Source: Mesorhizobium sp. Root552
GTDB lineage: Bacteria > Pseudomonadota > Alphaproteobacteria > Rhizobiales > Rhizobiaceae
Length of the DNA stretch: 64,000 bases
Reading direction: 5' to 3'
Assembly: GCF_001427285.1 (NCBI RefSeq)
Contig: NZ_LMFV01000045.1
Location: 139,676 to 203,675 of the forward strand
Shown piece by piece: positions 35,920 through 44,987 of this stretch. The notes beneath the pieces were generated by a model. The model saw only the letters and a list, made by a program, of their open reading frames with translations, was not told where the DNA came from and made no database searches. Position numbers and translations under genes: made by a program. Each line of letters opens with the position of its first letter. Within the stretch, counting starts at the first letter, position 1.

Positions 35920-36819
35920 ATGAACGCTCCACTCAACCATCCGCTCCCGCTGCTCGATCTCGATGTGCTGCGCACCTTCGTCGCAATCGCCGAAACCGGC
36001 AGCTTCACCACGGCAGCGACTGCCGTGTTCCGCACGCCATCTGCGGTTTCGATGCAGATCAAGAAGCTTGAGGATATCCTCGGCCGTTCGGTCTTCGCGC
36101 GTGACGCGCGTTCGGTGGCGCTGACCACGGATGGCGAAATGTTGCTGGGCTACGCCCGCCGCCTTCTTGCCATCAATCGCGAGGCTGTATCAAAGTTCAT
36201 AATCCCCGACATCGTCGGCATCGTGCGACTGGGATCCCCGGACGACTATGGCGAACGGGTGCTGCCGCATGTACTGAAGCGCTTCGCGCAGTCCCATCCG
36301 TCGATTGCCGTCGATGTCACCATTGACCAGAGTGTCAATCTGCGCCGGCGCATGGATGACCGGGCGCTGGACATCACGCTGCTTACCAATTCCTACAAGT
36401 CCAGCGCCAATGGGGCAGAGGTGCTTTTGACCGAACCGATCGTGTGGGCCGGCGCCAAGGGCGGCTGTGCGCACCTGCGGGAGCCGCTCCCCGTCTCGAT
36501 CTGGGAGGAGGGGTGTGCGTGGAGAGCGGGCGCGCTGGAAGCTCTTGGCAGGGAGGGGCGCGACTATCGCGTTGCCTATATGAGTTCGCATACGGCAGGC
36601 CAGCGTGCGGCAATCATGGCCGACCTGGCGGTCGCTCCGTTGCCGAAATCTTTCCTCGGTAGCGATATGATCGAGCTTGGCCCGAAGGACGGTCTGCCCA
36701 ATATCGGCAACTACAACCTCGCCATGGTGATGTCGCCTGACGCAAGCGCTCCGGTGAAGGCCGTTGCCGACCATATTCGAGCGACATTTGAAGTGTTTCG
36801 CGAAACGGGCAAGTTCTAG
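35920..36819 (+). CDS. LysR-family transcriptional regulator
   Basis: The 299-residue protein has a canonical LysR N-terminal HTH (LDVLRTFVAIAETGSFTTAATAVFRTPSAVSMQIKKLE, split here by description) and a substrate-binding C-terminal domain beginning GIVRLGSPDDYGERVLP. It is divergent from the DUF1127 gene. In Brucella and Agrobacterium a LysR regulator called VtlR controls DUF1127 genes and small RNAs, and this may be its counterpart, but orthology is not established from sequence here. Confidence 0.88.
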   Translation: MNAPLNHPLPLLDLDVLRTFVAIAETGSFTTAATAVFRTPSAVSMQIKKLEDILGRSVFARDARSVALTTDGEMLLGYARRLLAINREAVSKFIIPDIVGIVRLGSPDDYGERVLPHVLKRFAQSHPSIAVDVTIDQSVNLRRRMDDRALDITLLTNSYKSSANGAEVLLTEPIVWAGAKGGCAHLREPLPVSIWEEGCAWRAGALEALGREGRDYRVAYMSSHTAGQRAAIMADLAVAPLPKSFLGSDMIELGPKDGLPNIGNYNLAMVMSPDASAPVKAVADHIRATFEVFRETGKF

Positions 36820-36848
36820 AGCGTTTCATGGCCAGCTGAAACGTCCGG

Positions 36849-37790
36849 TCAGGATGACATGGCTTTCCCGGCTTCGGCTTCGCTGTTGCTCAGAAATGCA
36901 ACTATGCGGTCGCGGGCGCGGCGAGCCTCCGGCATCCGAATCAACGGCCAGACGTGGAACATGCCTTCCTCGTAAAGAACGTCCATTTCGACACCCTGCG
37001 CGCGGGCTTTCTCAGCGAATACGAGATTGTCGGGACTAAGCATGTCGTGCGAACCGGTGAGCAGCAGCGTTCGCGGCAACACCGAGAGGTTGCCGTAAAG
37101 CGGGCTGATGCGCCAGTCGCTGCGCTCCATGCCCGCGCCATACAGGCGGATCGCTTCAAGCCCTCCCGGGATGCCGAGCCAGGGATCCGCCTTTTCGGCT
37201 TCGAGGACTTTCGGGTTGGCCAGGGTCATGTCGAGGCCGGGTGAGATCAGGACGTGGCTGCCTGGCGGCGGCAGACCTTCTTCGGCCATCATCATTGTCA
37301 GGACCACCGCCATGTTGCCGCCAGCAGAATCGCCCATGAAAACGATGTCTTGTGCCTGCGTTTGCACCAGCATCTGCCGGTAGACTTCGCTGACCATGCC
37401 GAACATGTCGTGGAAATCGTGCTCGGGTGCGATGGGGTAGATCGGCACCGTGATGCCAAAGCCGAGACGATCTGCCATCTCGGCAATCAATCCCCAATGA
37501 TATGACGTGATTTCAAAGATATAGGCGCCGCCATGCATGTAGAGAATCCGCTTGGAGACGTCTGCCCGTGGCGCGATTTCGTAAACGGGAAATCCAGCGA
37601 TATTGCCGTTGGTGATATCGAAGCGCGATTTCATCCAAGCGGGAGGGCGATGGCTCTCCTTCTTGCGGGCATGCGCGATCCATTGGTGCATGGCCTGCGG
37701 ACTTGAGAAAGCCCTTTTACGGCTATGGCGAAGGACGAATGCGATGACGTGGCTGGCCAGGCTGGGCATGACTGAACACTCATCCGCCAT
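36849..37790 (-). CDS. Alpha/beta hydrolase, HSL-type esterase
   Basis: The 313-residue protein has the oxyanion motif RILYMHGGAYIFE (HGG), the nucleophile GDSAGGNMAVVL and the C-terminal GSHDML Asp and FHVWPL His of the hormone-sensitive-lipase family. It should hydrolyse short-chain esters in the cytoplasm. It ends 29 bases after the convergent LysR gene. No link to the surrounding methyl metabolism is evident. Starts at 37790 or 37769 are both possible. Confidence 0.88.
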   Translation of the reverse strand: MADECSVMPSLASHVIAFVLRHSRKRAFSSPQAMHQWIAHARKKESHRPPAWMKSRFDITNGNIAGFPVYEIAPRADVSKRILYMHGGAYIFEITSYHWGLIAEMADRLGFGITVPIYPIAPEHDFHDMFGMVSEVYRQMLVQTQAQDIVFMGDSAGGNMAVVLTMMMAEEGLPPPGSHVLISPGLDMTLANPKVLEAEKADPWLGIPGGLEAIRLYGAGMERSDWRISPLYGNLSVLPRTLLLTGSHDMLSPDNLVFAEKARAQGVEMDVLYEEGMFHVWPLIRMPEARRARDRIVAFLSNSEAEAGKAMSS

Positions 37791-37896
37791 AGCGGAACAG
37801 ACGTGGCAAGCCCCGTCAGGAAGATGTTTCCTGTCGACGGGTCATGTCAAGCCGAGCGAGCGACACGCGCCAATATCTGCCCCGGTGGAATACGGC

Positions 37897-39969
37897 TTAG
37901 CTTCGGCCACGCCTCGCGGCTCGCTCCTCGCGCGAGCGCCTGCGCGGGGCAGCACTCTCGACTGAGCCGCCTTCCTCGCTGACTGCGCTGCGCGGCGGCA
38001 GCGTTACCTGCTCGGAAAGCCGCGGGAACGGATCGACCTTGTTCGGCAACGCCATGGCATTGATGAAGAGTTGCTGGAAATCAGGCTCAAGTGCCGTCTC
38101 GATCTTTTCAATCCTCGAGACCTCACGTTCGATTTCACGTCGGTGATCGCGATTGAGCAGAGCCATCAGCGCACCCGTGCCGGCGGCATTGCCGACAGCC
38201 TTGACTTCCGAGAGATCGCAATCGGGGATCAGGCCGAGCACCATGGCGTATTTTGGATCGATGAACGACCCGAAAGCGCCGGCGAAGCGGATCGTATCGA
38301 CGCCAGTGATGTTCTGCTTTTCCATCAGTAGCTTGATGCCGGCATAAAGAGCGGCCTTCGCGAGCTGGATGGCTCGGATATCGTTCTGCGTTACGGTGAT
38401 GCGCGGTTCGCCGTCACGCAGCAGGTAGGAGAAAGTACGGCCGTTTTCGATGATGCGGTGGGTGCGTGCCGAAAGCGCTCCGTCAACGACGCCGTCTTCG
38501 GAAATAAGCCCGCTCAAATACATTTCGGCAACGACCTCGATGATCGCCGAACCGCAGATGCCGGTGACGCCGGTCGCCTTTGCGGCTTCCTCGAAGCCGT
38601 CTTCGTCGGACCACTTGTCGACGCCGATCACGCGATACTTCGGCTCCAATGTTTCAGGGTCGATGCGCACGCGTTCAATCGCGCCCGGAGCGGCGCGTTG
38701 CCCGGAGGAGATCTCGGCGCCTTCGAAGGCGGGCCCGGTGGGGGAGGATGCGGCCACGACATGGTTGCGGTTGCCAAGCACGATCTCGGCGTTGGTGCCG
38801 ACATCGACCAGCAGCATCATCTTGTCCTGGCGGTGAGGGCCCTCGGACAAGGCTGCACCTGCGGCATCCGCGCCGACGTGACCGGCAATGCAGGGCAGCA
38901 GGTAGAAGCGGGCGCCGCGATTGACTTCAATGCCAATGTCATGCGTCCAGCCCTGCACGGCGCTCGAGACTGCGAGCGCGAACGGCGCCTGGCCGAGTTC
39001 AGTCGGGTCAATCCCGAGGAACAGGTGGTGCATGATCGGATTGCAGACGAAAACGCTGTCGAAGATATCGTTGCGATCGACGCCGCCCTGTTCGCAGACC
39101 TCTCCAATCAGGCCGTTTACCGCTTCACGCACGGCCTTGGTCATGGCTTCGCGGCCGTCCGGGTTCATCATGACGTAGGAGACGCGGCTCATCACGTCTT
39201 CACCGAAGCGGATCTGCGGGTTCGGGGCACCGGCCGAGGCAACGATACGACCCGACAGCAACGACACCAGATGCATGGCAATGGTGGTCGAACCAATGTC
39301 GCAGGCGACGCCGTAGGCTTCGTTCTTCAGGCCGGGGTAGAGCGCGATCAAGGTGGCGCGCGAGAATTCCATGTCCTTGTGGATCGTGGCGGTGACTGCC
39401 CATTTTTCCTTGCGCAGGATCTTCTGGACTTCCGGTATCAGGTGCTGGGCGACGCGCAGGTCCTTCCAGCCCCAATCCTTGGCAAGCACAGCCTTCAGAC
39501 GATCGAGGTCGCCGAGGGGCTTGTGCATGTCCGGCTCGTCCACCTCGACATAGCACATCTGGACGGCGGCATTGCGCTCGATCGCCCGGTCGGTGGCAGC
39601 CTTGCGGATGGTTTGCGCGTTGATGACCGTGTCCTGCGGCACATCGACGACGAGGTCGCCCTGGATGGTGGCCGAGCAGGAAAGGCGGCGGCCCTCAGGT
39701 AGGCCACGCACGCGTTCATAGCGCTCTTCCTTGGGCCCCTTCGGGGAAATGTGGTCGTTGGAGGAGACAATCTTGTGCTTGGCGAAGTTACCTTCCTGCA
39801 CTTCGATCTGGCAGCGGCCGCATGTGGCGCGTCCGCCGCATACGCTTTCGACATAGACGCCAAGCTGGCGGGCCGCATCCAGTACCGGAGTGCCGATGGG
39901 GAATCGTCCGCGCTTGCCTGATGGCATGAAAAGGACGAGCGGATCGGTGATGTTGGCGGGAGAGTTCAT
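37897..39969 (-). CDS. RACo-like corrinoid activation protein (2Fe-2S ferredoxin + ASKHA ATPase)
   Basis: The 690-residue protein has an N-terminal ferredoxin with C44, C50, C53 and C98 as cluster ligands. A linker follows and then the ASKHA ATPase (DUF4445) region: VACDIGSTTIAMHLVSLLSG, LLVDVGTNAEIVLG and FAGAFGSFIDPKYAMVLGL. RACo proteins use ATP and electrons from the 2Fe-2S cluster to return inactive cob(II)alamin to cob(I)alamin in corrinoid methyltransferase systems. GGGG upstream of the ATG supports the start. The last 16 residues are PRRRSREERAARRGRS, an Arg-rich tail that the core family does not need. It is first of several minus-strand corrinoid genes but is separated from the next by 192 bases. 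Confidence 0.92.
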   Translation of the reverse strand: MNSPANITDPLVLFMPSGKRGRFPIGTPVLDAARQLGVYVESVCGGRATCGRCQIEVQEGNFAKHKIVSSNDHISPKGPKEERYERVRGLPEGRRLSCSATIQGDLVVDVPQDTVINAQTIRKAATDRAIERNAAVQMCYVEVDEPDMHKPLGDLDRLKAVLAKDWGWKDLRVAQHLIPEVQKILRKEKWAVTATIHKDMEFSRATLIALYPGLKNEAYGVACDIGSTTIAMHLVSLLSGRIVASAGAPNPQIRFGEDVMSRVSYVMMNPDGREAMTKAVREAVNGLIGEVCEQGGVDRNDIFDSVFVCNPIMHHLFLGIDPTELGQAPFALAVSSAVQGWTHDIGIEVNRGARFYLLPCIAGHVGADAAGAALSEGPHRQDKMMLLVDVGTNAEIVLGNRNHVVAASSPTGPAFEGAEISSGQRAAPGAIERVRIDPETLEPKYRVIGVDKWSDEDGFEEAAKATGVTGICGSAIIEVVAEMYLSGLISEDGVVDGALSARTHRIIENGRTFSYLLRDGEPRITVTQNDIRAIQLAKAALYAGIKLLMEKQNITGVDTIRFAGAFGSFIDPKYAMVLGLIPDCDLSEVKAVGNAAGTGALMALLNRDHRREIEREVSRIEKIETALEPDFQQLFINAMALPNKVDPFPRLSEQVTLPPRSAVSEEGGSVESAAPRRRSREERAARRGRS

Positions 39970-40161
39970 CTGAAAATCCCCTTCAGCCCGCCGGCCATTT
40001 CCCGACTAAGGGAAAGGGCGGGCGGTTGCGAGGTCGACGCATGTCCTGCGGCGTTGGAAACCGGCGAAAGTAGCAGTGATGTCGGGCGTCGTTCCATGGG
40101 AGGAAGATGGCCGGCAGACCGGAAATGCTTATGCAGGAATGCAATCATTTCAGATGTTGGT

Positions 40162-41130
<969 letters not shown>

Positions 41131-41146
41131 GCAATCTCTCCGTTGT

Positions 41147-41168
41147 GATATAAAGATTTCTTTATATC
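41147..41168. promoter_or_regulatory. Palindromic operator upstream of the methyltransferase gene
   Basis: GATATAAAGA and TCTTTATATC are perfect 10-base arms with a TT centre. An almost identical site lies before the betaine-homocysteine methyltransferase gene at 55041-55062. Palindromes of this form are compatible with an ArsR-type methionine-cycle regulator such as SahR, which I offer only as a suggestion. Confidence 0.65.
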
Positions 41169-41203
41169 GTTATCTGTTTTCGATCAAGCGCCAGTCTGCG
41201 TTT

Positions 41204-42304
41204 TCAATGCGCGCTCTTGACCATGTCCACCTGGGTTTCGGTCATGTTTTCATGCAGTATCTGGTCAAGGCGCTCGGCAACGATCTGATCGTCGCTACGC
41301 GCTTCGCGTTTCCAGGGCTTGCGCCCCTTCAGCACTCCCGATTCATCGACGATCTCGGCGACATATTCTTCCTGGCGGTAAGCCATCACATGGATGCCGG
41401 AGACGCCGGGAATTTCCTTCACCTCGTTGATGATGTCGATGCAGAGCTGCTTGCCCTCTTTTTTCTGGTCCTGCGCGCCTTCGAGGCGCTTGACGACAGC
41501 ATCGGGAATATGGATGCCGGGCACGTTGGATCTGATCCATTTTGCCGTCTTGGCGGATGCCAGCGGGCCGACGCCGCACAGGATGAAGACCTTGTCGGTG
41601 TAGCCGAGGTCGCGCACGCGCTGCATATAAGTGCGGAACATCTGCACGTCGAAACAGTACTGGCTCTGTACGAACTGCGCACCGGCGGCGATCTTCTTGC
41701 CCAAACGATGAGGGCGGAAATCGTATGGCGGGGCGAAAGGATTTATCGCTGCGCCGAGAAAAACCTGCGGCGGCGTCGTCAACTTGCGGCCGGACAGGAA
41801 CTTGCCATTGTCGCGCATGACGCGGACCGTTTCGAGCAGCGACATGCAGTCGAGATCGAACACCGGCTTGGCGCCTGGCTGATCGCCTGCCTGCACGCCG
41901 TCACCGGTGAGGCAAAGCATGTTGGCGACGCCCATTGCCGCGCCGCCCAGCACGTCGCCCTGGATGGCGATGCGGTTCTTGTCGCGGCAGGCGATCTGCA
42001 TGATCGGAGCATAGCCCATGCGCGTCAGCAGCGCGCAGATGCCGACCGACGACATATGGCAGTTGGCGCCTGACGCATCGACGGCGTTGATGGCATCGAC
42101 CCAGCCGTCGAAAATCCTGGCGCGGTTGTAAACATCCTCGGGATCGGCGCTGTCGGGCGGGTTGAGCTCGGTGGTCACCGCAAATTCGCCGCGCCGCAGG
42201 ACGCGCTCAAGCCTTCCACGCGAGGTGTGGCCGGGCAGGGGCTCCAGCGGCAGGTGCGGACCGGCCGGGTTTTCGTCGCGCTGATGCGTGGGTGTCGCGT
42301 TCAT
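41204..42304 (-). CDS. Methylenetetrahydrofolate reductase, MetF family
   Basis: The 366-residue protein has the MetF barrel: LNPPDSADPEDVYNRARIFDG, MQIACRDKNRIAIQGDVLGG, MLCLTGDGVQAGDQPGAK and AGAQFVQSQYCFDVQMF. It interconverts methylene- and methyl-THF with reduced flavin and thus links the corrinoid methyl transfer to the folate pool. The start 42304 overlaps the MetV-like stop by ATGA; the frame is open upstream to 42772 but those codons belong to the neighbouring gene in another frame. It is operonic with the MetV-like protein, as in the MetVF complexes of acetogens. Confidence 0.92.
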   Translation of the reverse strand: MNATPTHQRDENPAGPHLPLEPLPGHTSRGRLERVLRRGEFAVTTELNPPDSADPEDVYNRARIFDGWVDAINAVDASGANCHMSSVGICALLTRMGYAPIMQIACRDKNRIAIQGDVLGGAAMGVANMLCLTGDGVQAGDQPGAKPVFDLDCMSLLETVRVMRDNGKFLSGRKLTTPPQVFLGAAINPFAPPYDFRPHRLGKKIAAGAQFVQSQYCFDVQMFRTYMQRVRDLGYTDKVFILCGVGPLASAKTAKWIRSNVPGIHIPDAVVKRLEGAQDQKKEGKQLCIDIINEVKEIPGVSGIHVMAYRQEEYVAEIVDESGVLKGRKPWKREARSDDQIVAERLDQILHENMTETQVDMVKSAH

Positions 42305-42960
42305 GCCGACGCTCCGTTGGCCGCGTTGCGGGCTGCTTCCTTTGCCGCGGCAGCCTGCGCGGTGACGCGCAGCCAGGCAGATGTTTCGCGCAACGACTGG
42401 TCGACCGGCTTCTGCACATTGAGGATGGCATCGCCGTGCACCATGTTGCGCGAGCCTTCCCAAGCCTTGACCCAGACGCACGGCATGTCCGGCTCGACCT
42501 CGCAATGACCGTTCGCCCGCACGCCGCCGCATGGGCCGTTGCGCAACTGCTTGGGACAGTTCATCGGGCAGGACATGCCGGTGGAGGAAAGAACGCACTG
42601 TCCGCACATACGGCAGTCGAACATGAAGCCCTTGACGCGCTTTTCGATGAACTTGACCGGCGCTTCGACGCGGCTGTAGCCGATGCTTTTCCACAATGGA
42701 TGCAGCATCAGGAAGGCGTCGGCGAACCTGGCATAGAACCACTCCAGGAGGCGCGAATGCCGGACTGACCACAGCCTCACCGCAAATGACCGCTGCACGC
42801 GCCGTTGGGGCGACACGTCGGACGGCTTGTAGTCCGTCTTTGGCGCGGCCTTCTTGACGACGGTCGCCTGGGTCACTCCGGGCGGCGCGCTGGGTGGCGT
42901 GGCCTGCGGATCGCCCGCAGGCACGGAAGCGGTTGTCGGTATCGGCTGGGTATCAGGCAT
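42301..42960 (-). CDS. MetV-like zinc/Fe-S protein (methylene-THF reductase C-terminal domain)
   Basis: The 219-residue protein has a cluster of cysteines, CRMCGQCVLSSTGMSCPMNCPKQLRNGPCGG (cited in pieces), between residues about 105 and 140, the pfam12225 MetV signature. Members form a complex with MetF. The N-terminal 60 residues are Pro/Ala-rich and end in basic residues. It overlaps MetF at ATGA and is preceded by the small virulence-factor protein with an overlap of 8 bases, so the three are one operon. Confidence 0.87.
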   Translation of the reverse strand: MPDTQPIPTTASVPAGDPQATPPSAPPGVTQATVVKKAAPKTDYKPSDVSPQRRVQRSFAVRLWSVRHSRLLEWFYARFADAFLMLHPLWKSIGYSRVEAPVKFIEKRVKGFMFDCRMCGQCVLSSTGMSCPMNCPKQLRNGPCGGVRANGHCEVEPDMPCVWVKAWEGSRNMVHGDAILNVQKPVDQSLRETSAWLRVTAQAAAAKEAARNAANGASA

Positions 42961-43255
42961 TTTCCTTGCCGCCAGAATTGACGAGGGCAACAAGCCTCGC
43001 CTTGTCGTATTCGGTTTCCAGTTTTGCCGCGGCCTGATCGGCCTCGGCCTCGAGATCGTCGCCGACAGGGATGGGATCGGCCTTGCGCCAGTCTTCCAGA
43101 TAGTCGCTGCTGTCCTTTGCACCGCTGCGCATGGCGCACATGTCAATCGCTTCGATGAAGCGCAACGGCAATTCGCGCTTGGCGCTTTGCCGACCCTTTT
43201 TCACGATGACCTGGGCGGGGATGTCGCGCCAGAAAACAACGATAAGATCGGCCAT
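42953..43255 (-). CDS. Virulence-factor family small protein (PF13769-like)
   Basis: The 100-residue protein matches the short family labelled virulence factor: ADLIVVFWRDIPAQVIVKKGRQ, KRELPLRFIEAIDMCAMRSGA, SSDYLEDWRKADP. Its actual function is unknown. It overlaps the MetV-like start by 8 bases and has AAGGAG 9 bases before the ATG, so it is the first gene of the metVF operon. Its persistent neighbourhood with corrinoid/C1 genes suggests a role there. Confidence 0.75.
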   Translation of the reverse strand: MADLIVVFWRDIPAQVIVKKGRQSAKRELPLRFIEAIDMCAMRSGAKDSSDYLEDWRKADPIPVGDDLEAEADQAAAKLETEYDKARLVALVNSGGKENA

Positions 43256-43449
43256 GAATTCCAACTCCTTGCGTTTATGAGCATTGCCGTAAGCAATATC
43301 GTCCCGCTTCTCATGGGACGACGCGCGTGCATTCAAAAGCGACGCCTGAATGCGACGCAATTTGAGATGATGTCGCATACCGCGACGCAACCGGGCAGGT
43401 TTGGCCGGCGTGGTCCACAGATAGAATGAATGAGGCGGTCGATTTCGGT

Positions 43450-44025
43450 TCAGCGCCGAAGCTCAATGATGTTGAGAACGGATTCGTGAACTGGCTTGGG
43501 AAATTCTATGCGCCAGCCATCGGGACCGGTTCGGAAGGCATAGCCGACCTGATCCATCTCGGGGTCGGCGCCGTAGGGTTTCACCGGATCGTCGTTGTAG
43601 TGCAATGAGCCGAGATAGATGGCGCGCTTCTCGCCGTCGTCATAGAGGCGACCGGTGGTCCGCTGTGATCCGGTCGTCTTCTTCAGCATCCAACCAGAGC
43701 CATCGTCGGAGACTTCGCATTTGAACCAGTCGTAGATGACCAGCGCGCCAAGTCCGCCGGCCTTGATGGTGCGGCATTGCCACTTACCGGTAAGATCCTG
43801 ATTGGAAAAGGAAACGATGTTGCGGCCGAGAACTTCGTCCAGCTCCCTGACTTCGGCCGGATCGCCGGCCTTGGCTTCCTGCAAGGCGGCCTTGCGCGTT
43901 TCACCATAGGTTTCGAGTCGGGCCTTGTCGGCTACAGTCATCAGCTTCTGGACTTCGCCGTCAGCGAATGCGGTCGTTGCCGCAAGCGTTGCAACTGCGG
44001 CAAATGCGATGGTGACAACCTTCAT
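43450..44025 (-). CDS. Exported DUF4893 protein
   Basis: The 191-residue protein has a signal peptide (VVTIAFAAVATLAATTAFADGE) and then a DUF4893-type domain, KWQCRTIKAGGLGALVIYDWFKC with two cysteines. Periplasmic, unknown function. It stands between the metVF operon and DUF1638 without overlaps. The two cysteines are about 20 residues apart and could form a disulfide. Confidence 0.8.
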   Translation of the reverse strand: MKVVTIAFAAVATLAATTAFADGEVQKLMTVADKARLETYGETRKAALQEAKAGDPAEVRELDEVLGRNIVSFSNQDLTGKWQCRTIKAGGLGALVIYDWFKCEVSDDGSGWMLKKTTGSQRTTGRLYDDGEKRAIYLGSLHYNDDPVKPYGADPEMDQVGYAFRTGPDGWRIEFPKPVHESVLNIIELRR

Positions 44026-44070
44026 GGAGTTCTCCCGCTGGCGTGAACGCGGGCAAAGCCCGAGTTGCCA

Positions 44071-44736
44071 TTACAAGACGGGAGTGCCGGCGCGCGCAAG
44101 CCCTGCCGTCAGGTCGCCATAGCCGGTCGGTCGACGCTCATAGACAAGGCCTAGCAGTTTGGCGGCATTTTCGGCGACCTTGTCCAGTTCCGGATCGTCG
44201 GTCTGGGCGAGATAGATCAGTTTTTCGTAGTTGCCGAAATAATCCGCAATCAACTCCGGGTGCTTGTCGAGACCAAGCGGCTTCATGAAGAAGGCATCGA
44301 ACTGGCGGCAGAGGAAATCGGTCATGTAGAACGACATCATGTCGTCGTCGGCGACTTTCGCATAGGCGTCCATGCCCTGATAGAAGGCGAAGCAATGTGG
44401 GCCGGCCATGCGCTCGACGCCATGCTTTTCGCAGACGCGATCAAGCAAGCCGCCAGTGCCGCAGTCGGCGTAGCCGACGAAAATGTTCTCGTAGCCCTTT
44501 GTCCTGGCCTCCTCGATCGCCTTGTCCATCGCTGGAACGATGCGTTCGGGATAGAAATGGAACTCTGCCGGCAGGCAGGTCAGTTCAAGGTGATCGAGCT
44601 TCAACTGCTGTTTGACTGCAAGAATCTCGCGCGCAAGCATGCCGCAGGCGATGACGAGAACTTTGTCGCCTTGGCCGGGTTGCTGTTTTCCTACGATATT
44701 CATGGAACCAGTCGGGGCGGTTTCCGTTGCTTTCAT
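44071..44736 (-). CDS. DUF1638 protein linked to corrinoid methyltransferases
   Basis: The 221-residue protein has the DUF1638 core: LVIACGMLAREI (C31), LTCLPAEFHFYPERI (C54, H60), VGYADCGTGGL (C92) and AGPHCFAFYQG (H114, C115). The conserved cysteines and histidines could bind a metal, cobalt or zinc. DUF1638 genes recur next to MttB and corrinoid-protein genes, but no activity is known to me. The start at 44736 has AGG at 7 bases. It is 31 bases from a divergent entericidin-like gene. Confidence 0.85.
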   Translation of the reverse strand: MKATETAPTGSMNIVGKQQPGQGDKVLVIACGMLAREILAVKQQLKLDHLELTCLPAEFHFYPERIVPAMDKAIEEARTKGYENIFVGYADCGTGGLLDRVCEKHGVERMAGPHCFAFYQGMDAYAKVADDDMMSFYMTDFLCRQFDAFFMKPLGLDKHPELIADYFGNYEKLIYLAQTDDPELDKVAENAAKLLGLVYERRPTGYGDLTAGLARAGTPVL

Positions 44737-44767
44737 GCGAGCCTACCGAATGCGGGAGACACCGTCC

Positions 44768-44905
44768 ATGAAGCTATCACTGTTTGCGCCTGTAGCTGTT
44801 ATCTGCTGTGCCTTGGCGCTTGCCGCGTGCGCCAACACCGTCCGCGGTGTCGGCAAGGATGTCAAAGCGACGGCCAACGCCGTAGAGGACACAGTCAACA
44901 ACTAG
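44768..44905 (+). CDS. Entericidin-like small lipoprotein
   Basis: The 45-residue protein has a lipoprotein signal peptide with lipobox LAAC (ICCALALAACANT) and a short mature part VRGVGKDVKATANAVEDTVNN, matching the entericidin A/B family (ecnAB). Entericidins are small outer-envelope lipoproteins. The 3' end of the gene lies in a 17-base tandem duplication, and a terminator follows. Confidence 0.88.
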   Translation: MKLSLFAPVAVICCALALAACANTVRGVGKDVKATANAVEDTVNN

Positions 44906-44929
44906 CATTTGCCAACAACTAGCATTTGC
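44896..44929. repeat. 17-bp perfect tandem duplication across the entericidin stop codon
   Basis: CAACAACTAGCATTTGC occurs twice head-to-tail at 44896-44912 and 44913-44929. The first copy contains the last codons and TAG stop of the entericidin-like gene, so the duplication did not change the protein. Confidence 0.9.
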
Positions 44930-44958
44930 ATTGTCCGTCCCGGATGTGGGGGCGGAAG

Positions 44959-44985
44959 GGCCGTGCCGCAAGGCGCGGCCTTTTT
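44959..44985 (+). terminator. Rho-independent terminator
   Basis: GGCCGTGCC / GGCGCGGCC pair with one T-G wobble around GCAA, followed by TTTTT. It ends the entericidin-like transcript and lies 2 bases from the convergent corrinoid-protein stop. Confidence 0.85.
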
Positions 44986-44987
44986 CA

